A DNA stretch of 64,000 nucleotides, from contig JAOZMT010000001.1 of the NCBI GenBank assembly GCA_029934175.1, positions 1 to 64,000 of the forward strand. The letters run 5' to 3'. The position numbers and the translations under genes were made by a program. Shown here one piece after another: positions 25,495 through 35,827 of this stretch. Position 1 is the stretch's first letter. The number at the start of each line of letters is the position of its first letter. The notes beneath the pieces were generated by a model. It did not search any database. It was not told the DNA's origin and saw only the letters and a list, made by a program, of their open reading frames with translations. The DNA comes from Victivallales bacterium. GTDB lineage: Bacteria; Verrucomicrobiota; Lentisphaeria; Victivallales; JAUVCU01.

Positions 25495-28400
25495 TTGAGT
25501 TGGTTATCCGATTGGCAATATAGAAAAAAAATCACAATACAAGGCCAATCTGGTGCTGGAACTGATTATCAAGTACTACTAAAAGTAGGTGAAAGTTCTG
25601 GCGCTTCAGGATATGATTTTCATGTGGAAGGCCATTCAGCTAATTTCCCTAGTGATACTAACCAATCTGGTGATTTAAGGTTCACTAAAAGCGATGGTAC
25701 TACTTTACTAAAATTTTGGGTAGAAAAAGTAGAAGGAACATCACCTAATCGTGTAGCATATTGCTGGGTAAAAATTGCTGATAATTTAGATAACAATGTA
25801 AATATTTATTGTTATTATGGTAATCCTAATGCTGACAATGTAAGTAATGGTGATGATACTTTCATTTTCTTTGATGATGCCTCATCCAATAAATCAGCTA
25901 ATTATGAGTGGGTGGACATTTATGACACTCCATTCTCACCCGTGTTGTTTTATGACTCGGCAAATAAGGAATATGATCTGTCCCATTCTGATCACGATAA
26001 TGAATTTCTCAAAATCAAGGATGTGGCAATATCCAATGTTTGTGCCAGAGCCAAGTTCAAGATCACTGATTCAGAACCTACTAATCCAAACGATCAATTT
26101 GGTTTTTTTCTAAGACATTCTGGCCTTGCAAGGCCTAATGATAAGGGTTATCTTCTTCGATTCAATAGATTCACCGAGCCAAATCGTATTAGTATTCATG
26201 CAGAAGATGGCGGAATTAATGAGACGAGCCTTGCAACAGCTAATCTTTCCGAAAATATCAATTTAAATGATTTTTATGAATTTGAAGCTAAAGTTTATGG
26301 AAATAATTTTTCTTGTTCAATAAGAAAATTGGATGGCACTGAATTAGCTTCTACATCTGCATCTGATTCTACGTATAATTATGATAAAATTGCTGTACAA
26401 TTTGCTTATCATCAAACTACTAAAGTTTCATTCAAGGATTTAATTATTAGAAAATACATTTCTCCAGAACCATCTTTCTCTTCAGCTTCAAGTGAATTAA
26501 ATACAAGTAATTGGAATTATAGAAAAAAAATTACCATTCAAGGACAATCTGGTGCTGGAACTGATTATCAAGTACTACTAAAAGTAGGTGAAAGTTCTGG
26601 CGCTTCAGGATGCGATTTTCACGTAGAAGGCCATTCTGCTAACTTTCCAAACGATACTAATCAGTCTGGCGATTTGCGTTTCACTAAAAGTGATGGTACT
26701 ACTCTATTAAGCTTTTGGGTAGAAAAAGTTGAAGGCACATCACCTAATCGTGTAGCATATTGTTGGGTAAAAATTACTGACAATCTTGATAATAATGTAG
26801 ATATTTACTGTTATTATGGTAATTCTGGTGCAACTAATATAAGTAATGGTGATGATACTTTCATTTTCTTTGATGATTTTCAGGGTTCATCACTTGATTC
26901 TAACAAATGGGACGGTGATGGCAGTTATTCAGTGGCCGATGGCCATATTACCTTGCAGGCAGGTGGAAATATAAAGTCGAAGAATGAATTTGCAATGGAG
27001 AACACTACAGTTGAAGCGTTGGTCAAAGTCGATTCTAACTACAGATTGTTACTTGCATATATGGAGCGCAAAGTTCAGTATGATGTGCCTGGCTCATCTT
27101 TTGGAGAATGGCAGTTATGGGATAATAGTGGAAACAAATTAGATCATTTTGATGGATTAGATCCTACTGTTGGTTCATATCAATGGTGGAAATTACGATA
27201 TCTTTCGAACGAAATTAAAATTTACTTGGATGCTGATTATGTTGGTAATTTTTCCGATTCTTATAGAACAACTTCTAAAGTTGAAGCTTATCATTGGTAT
27301 TCTGGAACAACAGAAATTGATCAATGTCGTATAAGAAAATATATTTCTCCAGAACCATCTTTTCTTTCAGTTTCTACTGAACAATTAAATAAATTGAATG
27401 TAACCGATTGGCAATATAGAAAGAAAATCACCATCCAAGGCCAATCTGGCGCTGGAACTAATTATCAGGTATTGCTTAAAGTAGGAGAAAGTCTTGCTCC
27501 ATCTAGTGCTGATGATAACTTTGATGATAATATAATAAATACTTATTTATGGAAGAAGATAATACATGGCAATAATGTAAAAATAGAAGAGAAGAATGGA
27601 AGGATAGAAGCTTCAATAACTGCTACTGAAGGAACGAATTATGGTCTTTTACAAAGTAAATTTCATTTATCTGGTGATTTTGATATCCAAATAGATTTTT
27701 CAAATTTAAATCTAGAAAATAAAAATTTCACATTTGCTCGTGGTTTCGAAGTAGTAGTCGATTCATTAAATTATGCCTATTGTCAATTGCAGTATGCAAG
27801 TGGTACTGGACGAGCATATCATGCTGGAATTAAAGTTAATGGAAATGAAACTTATAATGATATATCTTCAAGTCATACTTCTGGTAAATTTCGAATTACC
27901 AGACAAGGTCAGACATTAACTTGTTATTATTGGGATGGTTCTGATTGGCAGCAGATTCATCAAAGAACAGATTTTTCTACTGAAAATGTTTATGTAAATA
28001 CTTGTTATGTATATAATACTAATCAATGTGGTCAAGTTTCAGTTCATTTTGATAATTTTAAAGTCAATGAAGGAACAATTTTAAATTTAAAGCCATTTGA
28101 TTTTGACGTAGAAAGTCATTCTGCTAACTTTCCTAATGCTAATGATAATTTCGACGATAATATAATAGATAGTTATCTATGGAGAAAAATAATAAGTGGT
28201 AATGTTACTTTAGAAGAGCAAAATGGAAGAATAGAAGCTTCAATATCAGCAACGTCTGGAACTAATACTGGTAAATTAAGAAGTAAATTTTTCTTGTCTG
28301 GTAATTTTGATATCCAAATAGATTTTTCAAATTTGAATTTAGAAAGTAAGGAATTCGGTTTCATACGTCTAGCAATAACTGTTGATAGTGACAATTATGC

Positions 28401-31400
28401 TTATTGCCAAAGAGAATATAGAAATTCTTATGGTCATAATTATTATGCTGGGATTAAAATCAATGGCAGCGAAACCGATGGTCATGTAAGCACGTCTGAT
28501 ACTTCTGGCAAACTTCGAATCACCAGACAAGGTCAAACATTAACTTGTTATTATTGGGATGGTTCTAGTTGGCAACAAATTCATCAAAGAACAGGCTTTT
28601 CGACTAATGATGTCTCAATATCGATTTGTGAAATATATAGTTCTGCTGATCATCCTCAAATATCAGCTTACTTTGACAATTTTAAAATTAATGAGGGAAC
28701 AGTTTTAAAGCCGTCAAGCGGTGATTTAAGATTTACAAAAGATGATGAAGTCACTCTATTAGACTTTTGGGTAGAAAAAGTAGAAGGGACAAGTCCTAAT
28801 AGAATAGCTTATGTATGGGTAAAAATTTTAGATAATTTAGATAACAATGTGAATATTTATTGCTACTATGGTAATCCTAATGCTAATAATGTAAGTAATG
28901 GTGATAATACATTTATTTTCTTTGATGATTTTGAAGGAACAGATATTGATACTAATAAATGGACTTTTGTTCAAGGTACTCAAGGTAATGGAAATTATTC
29001 GGTATGGGCTAGTGTTTTAAGCTGGACTCATTTGCCATTTGGAATAAAATACGCTCATGCTGCTTTAGGCAATGCTGCATTACGTGCACGATACTATCAA
29101 TTGAATCCAACTGATCATGGCTCTGGTCTTGTTTGGAGAAATGACGTAGAGAATAAGGCAATATTTAATATTTGGAGAGATACAAATGATTTGGTTAGGC
29201 TTATTGAGACTAATCAAACTGCGCATGATGTTAGTGATAATTTAACTTCTTGGGGTATTCTTGAATTTCTAAAAGATCAAAATGACAATATTTCAATCTA
29301 TTTAAATAGTCGCCAGCAGAATGGATCTTATATCAATTCTTATGATTTAGATGCACTTTATATAGGAAATCGAGGAGAAGCTTCTTCTTATGATGCCTCG
29401 GATTTTAAGTTTGATTGGATATTAATACGTAAGTACATTTCTCCAGAGCCTTTGTTTAGTTCGGTAGGAAATGAGGAAGGAATTGGAGTTGAAACATATT
29501 CTTATAACTATCAGGCCGATTCATTTATAATTCGTTGTATTGATTCAAGTTTGCCATTAGATTCGTTACTTTATCCTTTCCAAAGAAAATTAGTAAGGAG
29601 ATCCGATGGTTCTTTTATTGCAGTTTACCATAAGGAAATTAATAATGTTTGTCAAATTTTCTTGGCTTCATCTAATGATAATGGTATTACTTGGTCTTCC
29701 ATACAAATAACAAATAGTTCTTATGATCAAAAATATCCAGCAGTAATAGTAGATACGGAAGATGATGTTCACTTAGTGTGGTTATCACAAATTGATTCTA
29801 ATACTTATAAAATTGCATATGAGTGTCAGTTAAATGGGCAATGGCAAGATACAGAAATTATTGGAGACGCTGTTGAAAATTCAGCACCGACAATTACTTT
29901 TTCTAATAAAAATGATAATATAATTTACGTAAGTTGGCATAGTCTTGGCAATGAAATTTCTATAAGAAAAAAAATAAATGATTCTTGGCAATCACCGCAT
30001 GAATTTTCAACGGGAATTGAACAATTATTTCCATGTATTACAGTTGATAATGATGCGAAATATCATTTAGTCTGGTCTATAAAAAAAGCGGAAGACCAAC
30101 CTTATCAAATAGTCTATTCGAATGAAAATAGGTTTCCAGATAAAGATGTACTTGCAGAATCAGAAGGAAATAATTATCCCATAATTTTAATCGATTTGAA
30201 TAATAATATATATGTTTGTTGGCGTGATAAAGGATATGGTAATAATCCTAATTATTATAATATAGTCTATAGAAAAAATGATGGTAATGGATGGACTAAT
30301 ATTCAAAATATTTCGGATGAAGACCATAATCAATTAGCACCTTCTGCTTCTGCTACAATTGAAAATGATATTTATGCAGTTTGGTCTGGACTTGGATGGC
30401 AAAATAATCCAACATTTTACAATATACAGTATAGAAAATCTGGCCAATCAATTCAATCGGTAACCGATATAGATAGACATCAATGGTTTCCTAATACTAT
30501 TTATTCATTATATCCAAAAGTATTTGGAATACACACTAATGTTCCAAAGCAAGGATTTGGTTTTATTTGGCTAGACGATATATATCTGAAATTTTACAAT
30601 TTCAATTTGGATTGGCAATCAGCAATTTGGAAACATTATTCTGTCGATGTTTTATTAGTAAATAAAACAACTAATTTATTAGATGTTTTATTACGAAAGT
30701 TTTTTACTTTAGATTATTCACTAGATTTATTATTGGAGAAACATATTGGTACTATTATTAAAGAAGATGTCACTAATGAAAATCTTAAATCACAAAGAAG
30801 ATTAATTAGAAAAGATAATAATTTATACTGTGTTTACATATATAATAATCAGTTATATTTGGCTACTTCTGATGATAATGGCCAAACTTGGACAGAAGGA
30901 CAAGTTACAAATGAAAGTAATCCACAGTCTGAACCTGATATTGCAGTAGATAGTGAAGGATATATTCATATTGTTTGGGTCAATAATGGTAATATTTATT
31001 ATATTAGAAGAATTGAAGAAGGATTTAATACACCTATTCAAATAACTACTGAAGGTGATCAACATTCACCTATAATTATTATTGATGCAAATGATAACGG
31101 TTATATAACTTGGTATGGAAAAACTAATAATACTTATAACATTTATATTGCTTATTTAAATACGGCTACAGGTCAGATCACGAATATAGAACAAATAACT
31201 AACAATAATTTATATGATCAAATCAATCCAATCTTAGCAATAGATGGCTCTTATTTACATCTTATTTGGACAGGAAAAGGTTATGGTTCTAATCCAAATT
31301 TCTATAATTTGCAATATAAACGCAAAGCTTTAGATGGTAATTGGTATCCACAAGAGAACATTACTGATAAACCTTATGATCAAAATTTTCCTTCTGCAAT

Positions 31401-34400
31401 TGTGGATTTAGATGGAAATTTAAATGTTGTTTGGCAAGGCAAAGGTTGGGGAAACAATCCAAATACTTGGAATATAATTTTTAGAAAACGTACTGCTGCA
31501 ACTTCGGTCTGGGAAGATGAAGAAATAATTACTGATAAAGCAGAAGATCAAATTCAACCTTCAATAAGTGTAGATAGTTATTCTAACATTAATGTCATTT
31601 GGACTGGAAAAGCATGGGGATTATTTACGAATCATTTTAATATTCAATATAAACAAAAAACTGCAAGTGCTTGGTCTTCAATAAGACATATAACTGATAC
31701 TTCAAATGATCATTATTGGCCAAATTTTATTTCTAGTATTTATCCAATAATTGATGAAGTACATACTAACATTCCCAAAACAGGTTATGCTTTTAGTTGG
31801 ATAGATAAAAGTGATTTAAGATATTATGTTAGTTCAGATTTAGAATGGGAAATACCAGAAAATAAATTTTTGATTGCACAAAATATAGATTATTTAGGAC
31901 AACATCCTTTAGCAAGAGATTCCGATGGAAGATTATGGATTGCATATTCTAAAAAAATAGGTGATTATTATCATATTTTTGTTGCATATTCAGAAGATAA
32001 TGGAAAAACATGGATTGAAGAACAGATTACATCAGGAAATAGGCATCAGAAATATAGCTCCATTGTAATAGATTCATTGAATAATATACATTTGGTTTAC
32101 TTAGATTGTACGGATCAGTTAAATATTTGTTATAAAAAAGGAAAATTTGGAAATTGGTCAGATGCTGAAATAATAGATACTAGTTTAGAAGAATTTAATC
32201 CAATAACTATTGCAATAGATAGTCAAGATAATATTCATGTTGCATGGAAAAAGTTTGATACTACGGAAAATTTGACCTATATAGCATATAAGAAGAAAAC
32301 CGAAAGTGGATGGCAAAATCTAGAAGAAGCAAGTCCTAAGCATAATTATGATGATTATCCTTACATTGCCATTGATGATAATGATAATGTGCACTTAGTT
32401 TTTACGGGAAAATATGGGATAAATGGCCATTCCAATGTCCAATATAGAAAAAGGACTAGTTCTGGTTGGCAATCTAGAATAGCTCTTGAGAATGTAGATT
32501 ATGAAAGTGAAAATTGTTATCTTTGCTTAGATGATGATGGAAATATTTACGTGTCTTGGAATAGTGGTGCAAATATTTATACTAGAAGCTATATAAATGG
32601 CGAATGGAAAGATAAATATAAACTTACCAATTTGCCAGAAGGAACAGATTTGGTTTCCAAAATTCCCACTTTATCTTCAACCAAGGGTGGGAAAATACAT
32701 GTAATATATATAGGAATGACAGAAGATTCGCCGACGCCAATGTATTATCATTCAGAAAAATCTGTAGCAACAACTGATTGGTCTGATTCTGAAAATATTT
32801 TGGATATATATTCATATTATGAAGGGCCAGAGAGATTGATTTGGGCAAATTGGCCGCAAATATCTTATTTTAAGCCTAATAGACCAAAATCTGGTTATGC
32901 TTTTGTTTATGAAGATTTATTTAATAAGGAATTATGGTTTTTTAGAAGTTTAGATTTGAAATGGGATAAGTTTACTACTGCGACTGAAAGATTTATACTT
33001 TCTTATATCAAATGTAATTTATTAACTGAATCTTCTGTAAATTATCAAGTGGATTTACTGAATTTAAAAGAAAAGTTATGTCAATATAATGTTGATAGTT
33101 ATTTATGTCTTGCTAAATTATTGAACATTGAAGCATTATTATTAAAGGAACTTTATAAATCTTATGATATAGATTTAAAATTTGTTGGGATGAAAAAATT
33201 AAATGTAAATACTTGCTTGCGCAAGCCAAACATATTAGAATATAATATTGATATGTTCATTATAAAAGATGGTGTGATTTTTTCAGAAACATTATTAAAA
33301 GGTAAAGCAGACTATAATTATTTTTTAGATACTTTGATTCAAGAATTAAATAAAACTTCAAATTATAATGAAGATGTCCTTTTGAAAATTGAAAAAAGTA
33401 TAAATCTAAATATAGATTCAATTTTAAAACCTACTAAAAGCTTTGATTTAGACATTTTGTTAAAAGGTTTCGGAATAGTATTGAATTATCCAATTGATAT
33501 GTGTATTAATGATACATATATTTCACAGTTTAATATCGATTCAATTTTGAGTACTTTTGGTAATAAATCTTATTCGGTTGATATGTTAATTCCAACATTG
33601 AACCGTAATGTGATTTCAATTGATATGATTATATCAAATAAATTTACAAAGTCACTTTCATTATCTAATTCTTTAGTTTATAATTTTAAATCAACCGTTC
33701 TTCTACCTTTCTTATTAGATTTAAGAAATGTTTTAATTAATGAATTACTTTCACCAAAATACAAAGGATTTTATTTGAGAAATTCAATAGCTAATGTTGA
33801 TATTTTTAAGTCATTGAGTTTAGTTAATAGCTATGAAAAATTTGCAGCAAATCAATCATTGATAAATGAATTGTCAGAAGTATTAAATAAAATCTTGTAT
33901 TTATTAAACGCATTGGCCAATATTAATATTGAAAATCGTCAATTTATTGTTAATTCATTACAGCAATTAGTAAAAACTAATCAATTACAAAATGAATTAG
34001 GTGATGCTTTTTCTTCGATATTAGCGATTTTGAATGATTTAGTTAAACCAATAAGTAAGACAGAAACGATATCTTCTGATATCCTAAATTATTTAGTAAC
34101 AAATCAATCATTAAGAAATGAGCTTTCGTATTTGTATCCTTCAGAGCAACAAATAGAAGGAGAAGAAATTTGTACAAGATTTTTGGAATATAACGATTGG
34201 GATATCAAATTAGACGGAACTTCTATAAAAGATAAAGTAACAGAAATTAATGTTTATAGAAGGGAAAGTGAAATTTTCAATCATATAGAACTTACAATAG
34301 TTGATCCTAAGTTATTTAAGCAATGTGATCCATATTATAATAGTGGATTAGAAAGAATTGAACTAAGGACTAATGACAAAACTATGAAATTTTTACTTGA

Positions 34401-35586
34401 AAGTAGAGAAGGTTCCGAAGAAAATCGTGAATTTAGTATTTGGGGAAGATGCAAAGCAGCAATCTTATCAGAACCATTTTCCATAAAAACTAGCTATGTA
34501 ATTAAAGATAAGAAAGCAAGTGAAATAGCAAAAGAACTTGCAGGAAGTATTGATGTAGATTGGCAAATTTATGATTTTTATGTGAAAGAATTTACTTATG
34601 AAGGCTATCCAATTGACGGAATTTCAAGATTAGCAGAAGTAATAGGTGGTATAGTAAGAACAAAATCTGATGGTTCATTGTTAGTTAGGTACAAATTTCC
34701 AGTAAGACCTAAAGATTTACAAAATGTTAATGCAGTTTATGAATTAGATAGATATTCCAATTTAGTTTCGCTTGACTATAGCGAAGAAGCGGCGCTGTAC
34801 GATTCAGTAGAAGTTCGTGGTGCTGATTATTCGGAAATGCAAACTTATTTTTCAATTGAAACAGATAAGACTTGTTTTGAAATAGGAAAAGAAGATGCAA
34901 TATTAAGAGTTTATAAATATCCATTTGATGTTGACTATACTGTTTTTTCAACAGATGGGGAAATTACTAAGATAAGCTCTAATAAAACAGAAGAAATTAC
35001 AGAAAATATTAATATTGAAAATGAATCTGGAAGTACATCTAAATATATTGATATTTTGACTTCATATGAATGGATAGGTAATATTAAGAAGAAAAATGAG
35101 AAAGAACCTTTGGGAAGTATTGAATTTGATGGAAATAATATTCAATGTACTAATTGTGCAGGCGCTTATCTAAGAGTTAATTATAAGACTAAATATGATG
35201 AATGGAAATTATCATGTGATAAAGAGACGGAAGTTAAATCTATTGTAATTGTTCCAGAAGGTGAAACTGTTGTTTTGAATGTTGTTATTGGTGACGGGAA
35301 TAGACCTGCATCTCCAATTCAAGATGAATTGATTACTGAAGAATATATGGCAGTATTAAGAGGACAGGCATTTCTTGATGATAATTATTATCAAAAAATA
35401 AAACATACTGTGAAGTTACCATATGTAGATATAGAAGATGGTCAAGTTGTTTCATTAGCTGATGATTATTATAATTTATATGGCAATTATTTAGTAAAGC
35501 AAAGCGATATTAATATTACATTAGAAGAAGATACTTTGAAAATTTGGCTTTCGCTAAATATTGAGAAGTATAGAAAGGTGCTGTAA
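25495..35586 (+). CDS. Giant tail hub-fibre fusion, DUF2341/lectin/beta-propeller
   Basis: A 3363-residue protein starting at TTG 25495, 8 nt after GGGAGG; an upstream TTG at 25480 precedes that site. Domain order is DUF2341 plus lectin (1-332), DUF2341 plus lectin (335-625), a third DUF2341 split by two related lectin-like inserts (635-1145) plus lectin (to about 1325), three Asp-box-type beta-propellers (about 1335-1715, 1755-2118 and 2125-2495; SSNDNGITW, TSDDNGQTW and YSEDNGKTW are Asp boxes), YNIDxLL repeats (about 2500-2718), a Leu/Asn-rich helical part, and a C-terminal domain (2885-3363) like phage tail hub/gp27-type proteins (SLADDYYNLYGNYLVKQSDI near the end). It probably forms the tail tip and recognises host polysaccharide. 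Confidence 0.75.
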   Translation: MSWLSDWQYRKKITIQGQSGAGTDYQVLLKVGESSGASGYDFHVEGHSANFPSDTNQSGDLRFTKSDGTTLLKFWVEKVEGTSPNRVAYCWVKIADNLDNNVNIYCYYGNPNADNVSNGDDTFIFFDDASSNKSANYEWVDIYDTPFSPVLFYDSANKEYDLSHSDHDNEFLKIKDVAISNVCARAKFKITDSEPTNPNDQFGFFLRHSGLARPNDKGYLLRFNRFTEPNRISIHAEDGGINETSLATANLSENINLNDFYEFEAKVYGNNFSCSIRKLDGTELASTSASDSTYNYDKIAVQFAYHQTTKVSFKDLIIRKYISPEPSFSSASSELNTSNWNYRKKITIQGQSGAGTDYQVLLKVGESSGASGCDFHVEGHSANFPNDTNQSGDLRFTKSDGTTLLSFWVEKVEGTSPNRVAYCWVKITDNLDNNVDIYCYYGNSGATNISNGDDTFIFFDDFQGSSLDSNKWDGDGSYSVADGHITLQAGGNIKSKNEFAMENTTVEALVKVDSNYRLLLAYMERKVQYDVPGSSFGEWQLWDNSGNKLDHFDGLDPTVGSYQWWKLRYLSNEIKIYLDADYVGNFSDSYRTTSKVEAYHWYSGTTEIDQCRIRKYISPEPSFLSVSTEQLNKLNVTDWQYRKKITIQGQSGAGTNYQVLLKVGESLAPSSADDNFDDNIINTYLWKKIIHGNNVKIEEKNGRIEASITATEGTNYGLLQSKFHLSGDFDIQIDFSNLNLENKNFTFARGFEVVVDSLNYAYCQLQYASGTGRAYHAGIKVNGNETYNDISSSHTSGKFRITRQGQTLTCYYWDGSDWQQIHQRTDFSTENVYVNTCYVYNTNQCGQVSVHFDNFKVNEGTILNLKPFDFDVESHSANFPNANDNFDDNIIDSYLWRKIISGNVTLEEQNGRIEASISATSGTNTGKLRSKFFLSGNFDIQIDFSNLNLESKEFGFIRLAITVDSDNYAYCQREYRNSYGHNYYAGIKINGSETDGHVSTSDTSGKLRITRQGQTLTCYYWDGSSWQQIHQRTGFSTNDVSISICEIYSSADHPQISAYFDNFKINEGTVLKPSSGDLRFTKDDEVTLLDFWVEKVEGTSPNRIAYVWVKILDNLDNNVNIYCYYGNPNANNVSNGDNTFIFFDDFEGTDIDTNKWTFVQGTQGNGNYSVWASVLSWTHLPFGIKYAHAALGNAALRARYYQLNPTDHGSGLVWRNDVENKAIFNIWRDTNDLVRLIETNQTAHDVSDNLTSWGILEFLKDQNDNISIYLNSRQQNGSYINSYDLDALYIGNRGEASSYDASDFKFDWILIRKYISPEPLFSSVGNEEGIGVETYSYNYQADSFIIRCIDSSLPLDSLLYPFQRKLVRRSDGSFIAVYHKEINNVCQIFLASSNDNGITWSSIQITNSSYDQKYPAVIVDTEDDVHLVWLSQIDSNTYKIAYECQLNGQWQDTEIIGDAVENSAPTITFSNKNDNIIYVSWHSLGNEISIRKKINDSWQSPHEFSTGIEQLFPCITVDNDAKYHLVWSIKKAEDQPYQIVYSNENRFPDKDVLAESEGNNYPIILIDLNNNIYVCWRDKGYGNNPNYYNIVYRKNDGNGWTNIQNISDEDHNQLAPSASATIENDIYAVWSGLGWQNNPTFYNIQYRKSGQSIQSVTDIDRHQWFPNTIYSLYPKVFGIHTNVPKQGFGFIWLDDIYLKFYNFNLDWQSAIWKHYSVDVLLVNKTTNLLDVLLRKFFTLDYSLDLLLEKHIGTIIKEDVTNENLKSQRRLIRKDNNLYCVYIYNNQLYLATSDDNGQTWTEGQVTNESNPQSEPDIAVDSEGYIHIVWVNNGNIYYIRRIEEGFNTPIQITTEGDQHSPIIIIDANDNGYITWYGKTNNTYNIYIAYLNTATGQITNIEQITNNNLYDQINPILAIDGSYLHLIWTGKGYGSNPNFYNLQYKRKALDGNWYPQENITDKPYDQNFPSAIVDLDGNLNVVWQGKGWGNNPNTWNIIFRKRTAATSVWEDEEIITDKAEDQIQPSISVDSYSNINVIWTGKAWGLFTNHFNIQYKQKTASAWSSIRHITDTSNDHYWPNFISSIYPIIDEVHTNIPKTGYAFSWIDKSDLRYYVSSDLEWEIPENKFLIAQNIDYLGQHPLARDSDGRLWIAYSKKIGDYYHIFVAYSEDNGKTWIEEQITSGNRHQKYSSIVIDSLNNIHLVYLDCTDQLNICYKKGKFGNWSDAEIIDTSLEEFNPITIAIDSQDNIHVAWKKFDTTENLTYIAYKKKTESGWQNLEEASPKHNYDDYPYIAIDDNDNVHLVFTGKYGINGHSNVQYRKRTSSGWQSRIALENVDYESENCYLCLDDDGNIYVSWNSGANIYTRSYINGEWKDKYKLTNLPEGTDLVSKIPTLSSTKGGKIHVIYIGMTEDSPTPMYYHSEKSVATTDWSDSENILDIYSYYEGPERLIWANWPQISYFKPNRPKSGYAFVYEDLFNKELWFFRSLDLKWDKFTTATERFILSYIKCNLLTESSVNYQVDLLNLKEKLCQYNVDSYLCLAKLLNIEALLLKELYKSYDIDLKFVGMKKLNVNTCLRKPNILEYNIDMFIIKDGVIFSETLLKGKADYNYFLDTLIQELNKTSNYNEDVLLKIEKSINLNIDSILKPTKSFDLDILLKGFGIVLNYPIDMCINDTYISQFNIDSILSTFGNKSYSVDMLIPTLNRNVISIDMIISNKFTKSLSLSNSLVYNFKSTVLLPFLLDLRNVLINELLSPKYKGFYLRNSIANVDIFKSLSLVNSYEKFAANQSLINELSEVLNKILYLLNALANINIENRQFIVNSLQQLVKTNQLQNELGDAFSSILAILNDLVKPISKTETISSDILNYLVTNQSLRNELSYLYPSEQQIEGEEICTRFLEYNDWDIKLDGTSIKDKVTEINVYRRESEIFNHIELTIVDPKLFKQCDPYYNSGLERIELRTNDKTMKFLLESREGSEENREFSIWGRCKAAILSEPFSIKTSYVIKDKKASEIAKELAGSIDVDWQIYDFYVKEFTYEGYPIDGISRLAEVIGGIVRTKSDGSLLVRYKFPVRPKDLQNVNAVYELDRYSNLVSLDYSEEAALYDSVEVRGADYSEMQTYFSIETDKTCFEIGKEDAILRVYKYPFDVDYTVFSTDGEITKISSNKTEEITENINIENESGSTSKYIDILTSYEWIGNIKKKNEKEPLGSIEFDGNNIQCTNCAGAYLRVNYKTKYDEWKLSCDKETEVKSIVIVPEGETVVLNVVIGDGNRPASPIQDELITEEYMAVLRGQAFLDDNYYQKIKHTVKLPYVDIEDGQVVSLADDYYNLYGNYLVKQSDINITLEEDTLKIWLSLNIEKYRKVL
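25507..25830 (+). repeat. DUF2341 DNA repeat, copy 3
   Basis: Near-identical coding repeat at the 5' end of the giant gene. It matches 22468-22790 most closely by eye. Boundaries are approximate. Confidence 0.8.
26508..26830 (+). repeat. DUF2341 DNA repeat, copy 4
   Basis: Second copy inside the giant gene, again near-identical in nucleotides. A fifth copy is broken into parts at about 27405-27490, 28098-28145 and 28726-28900. Confidence 0.8.
27510..28710 (+). repeat. Tandem lectin-like inserts interrupting a DUF2341 domain
   Basis: Two related blocks (27510-28090 and 28145-28710) each encode DDNFDDNII, then LEN/ESK, then ITRQGQTLTCYYWDGS and WQQIHQRT. They sit inside the third DUF2341 coding unit, separated by a fragment of it (FDFDVESHSANFPN). 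Confidence 0.8.
30637..30745 (+). repeat. YNIDxLL-type repeats between propellers
   Basis: About three repeats (YSVDVLLVNKTTN, LLDVLLRKFFTLD, YSLDLLLEKH) connect the first and second beta-propellers of the giant protein. Confidence 0.75.
33040..33640 (+). repeat. Degenerate YNIDxLL repeat block
   Basis: Degenerate repeats (YDIDLKF, YNIDMFI, YNEDVLL, LNIDSIL, FDLDILL, YPIDMCI, FNIDSIL, YSVDMLI) with more variable spacing join the propellers to the hub part. Confidence 0.75.
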
Positions 35587-35587
35587 A

Positions 35588-35821
35588 ATGAAATTATTAG
35601 ATTTAATCAAACCAGAAATAATAGAAAATGGTACAATTATTGCATATAGTGGTTCAAATTATTTAGTTAAAATTGGAAATAATACAGTTAAAGCATTTGG
35701 TGCTAAAGGTTTTCAGGTTAATGATAATGTTGTTGTTGGAAAAGTTAATGATCAATATTTAATCTTGACAAAAACTTCTTCTTTTGCTAAGAAAATTAAG
35801 ACAATAAGAATTCAAGGGTGA
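35588..35821 (+). CDS. Small OB-like tail-tip protein
   Basis: A 77-residue protein. I take ATG 35588, 1 nt after the previous stop and preceded by AGGTG; the in-frame ATG 27 nt upstream lies inside the giant gene without a site. The beta pattern (GTIIAYSGSNYLVKIGNNTV, NDNVVVGKVNDQYLIL) looks like a small OB or SH3-like barrel common at baseplates. Its function is unknown. Confidence 0.6.
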   Translation: MKLLDLIKPEIIENGTIIAYSGSNYLVKIGNNTVKAFGAKGFQVNDNVVVGKVNDQYLILTKTSSFAKKIKTIRIQG

Positions 35822-35827
35822 TAAGAA

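Noticed and set aside
25847..26113. 88-codon frame within the giant gene
   Set aside because: It is entirely inside the long continuous frame with domain homology, with no start signal.
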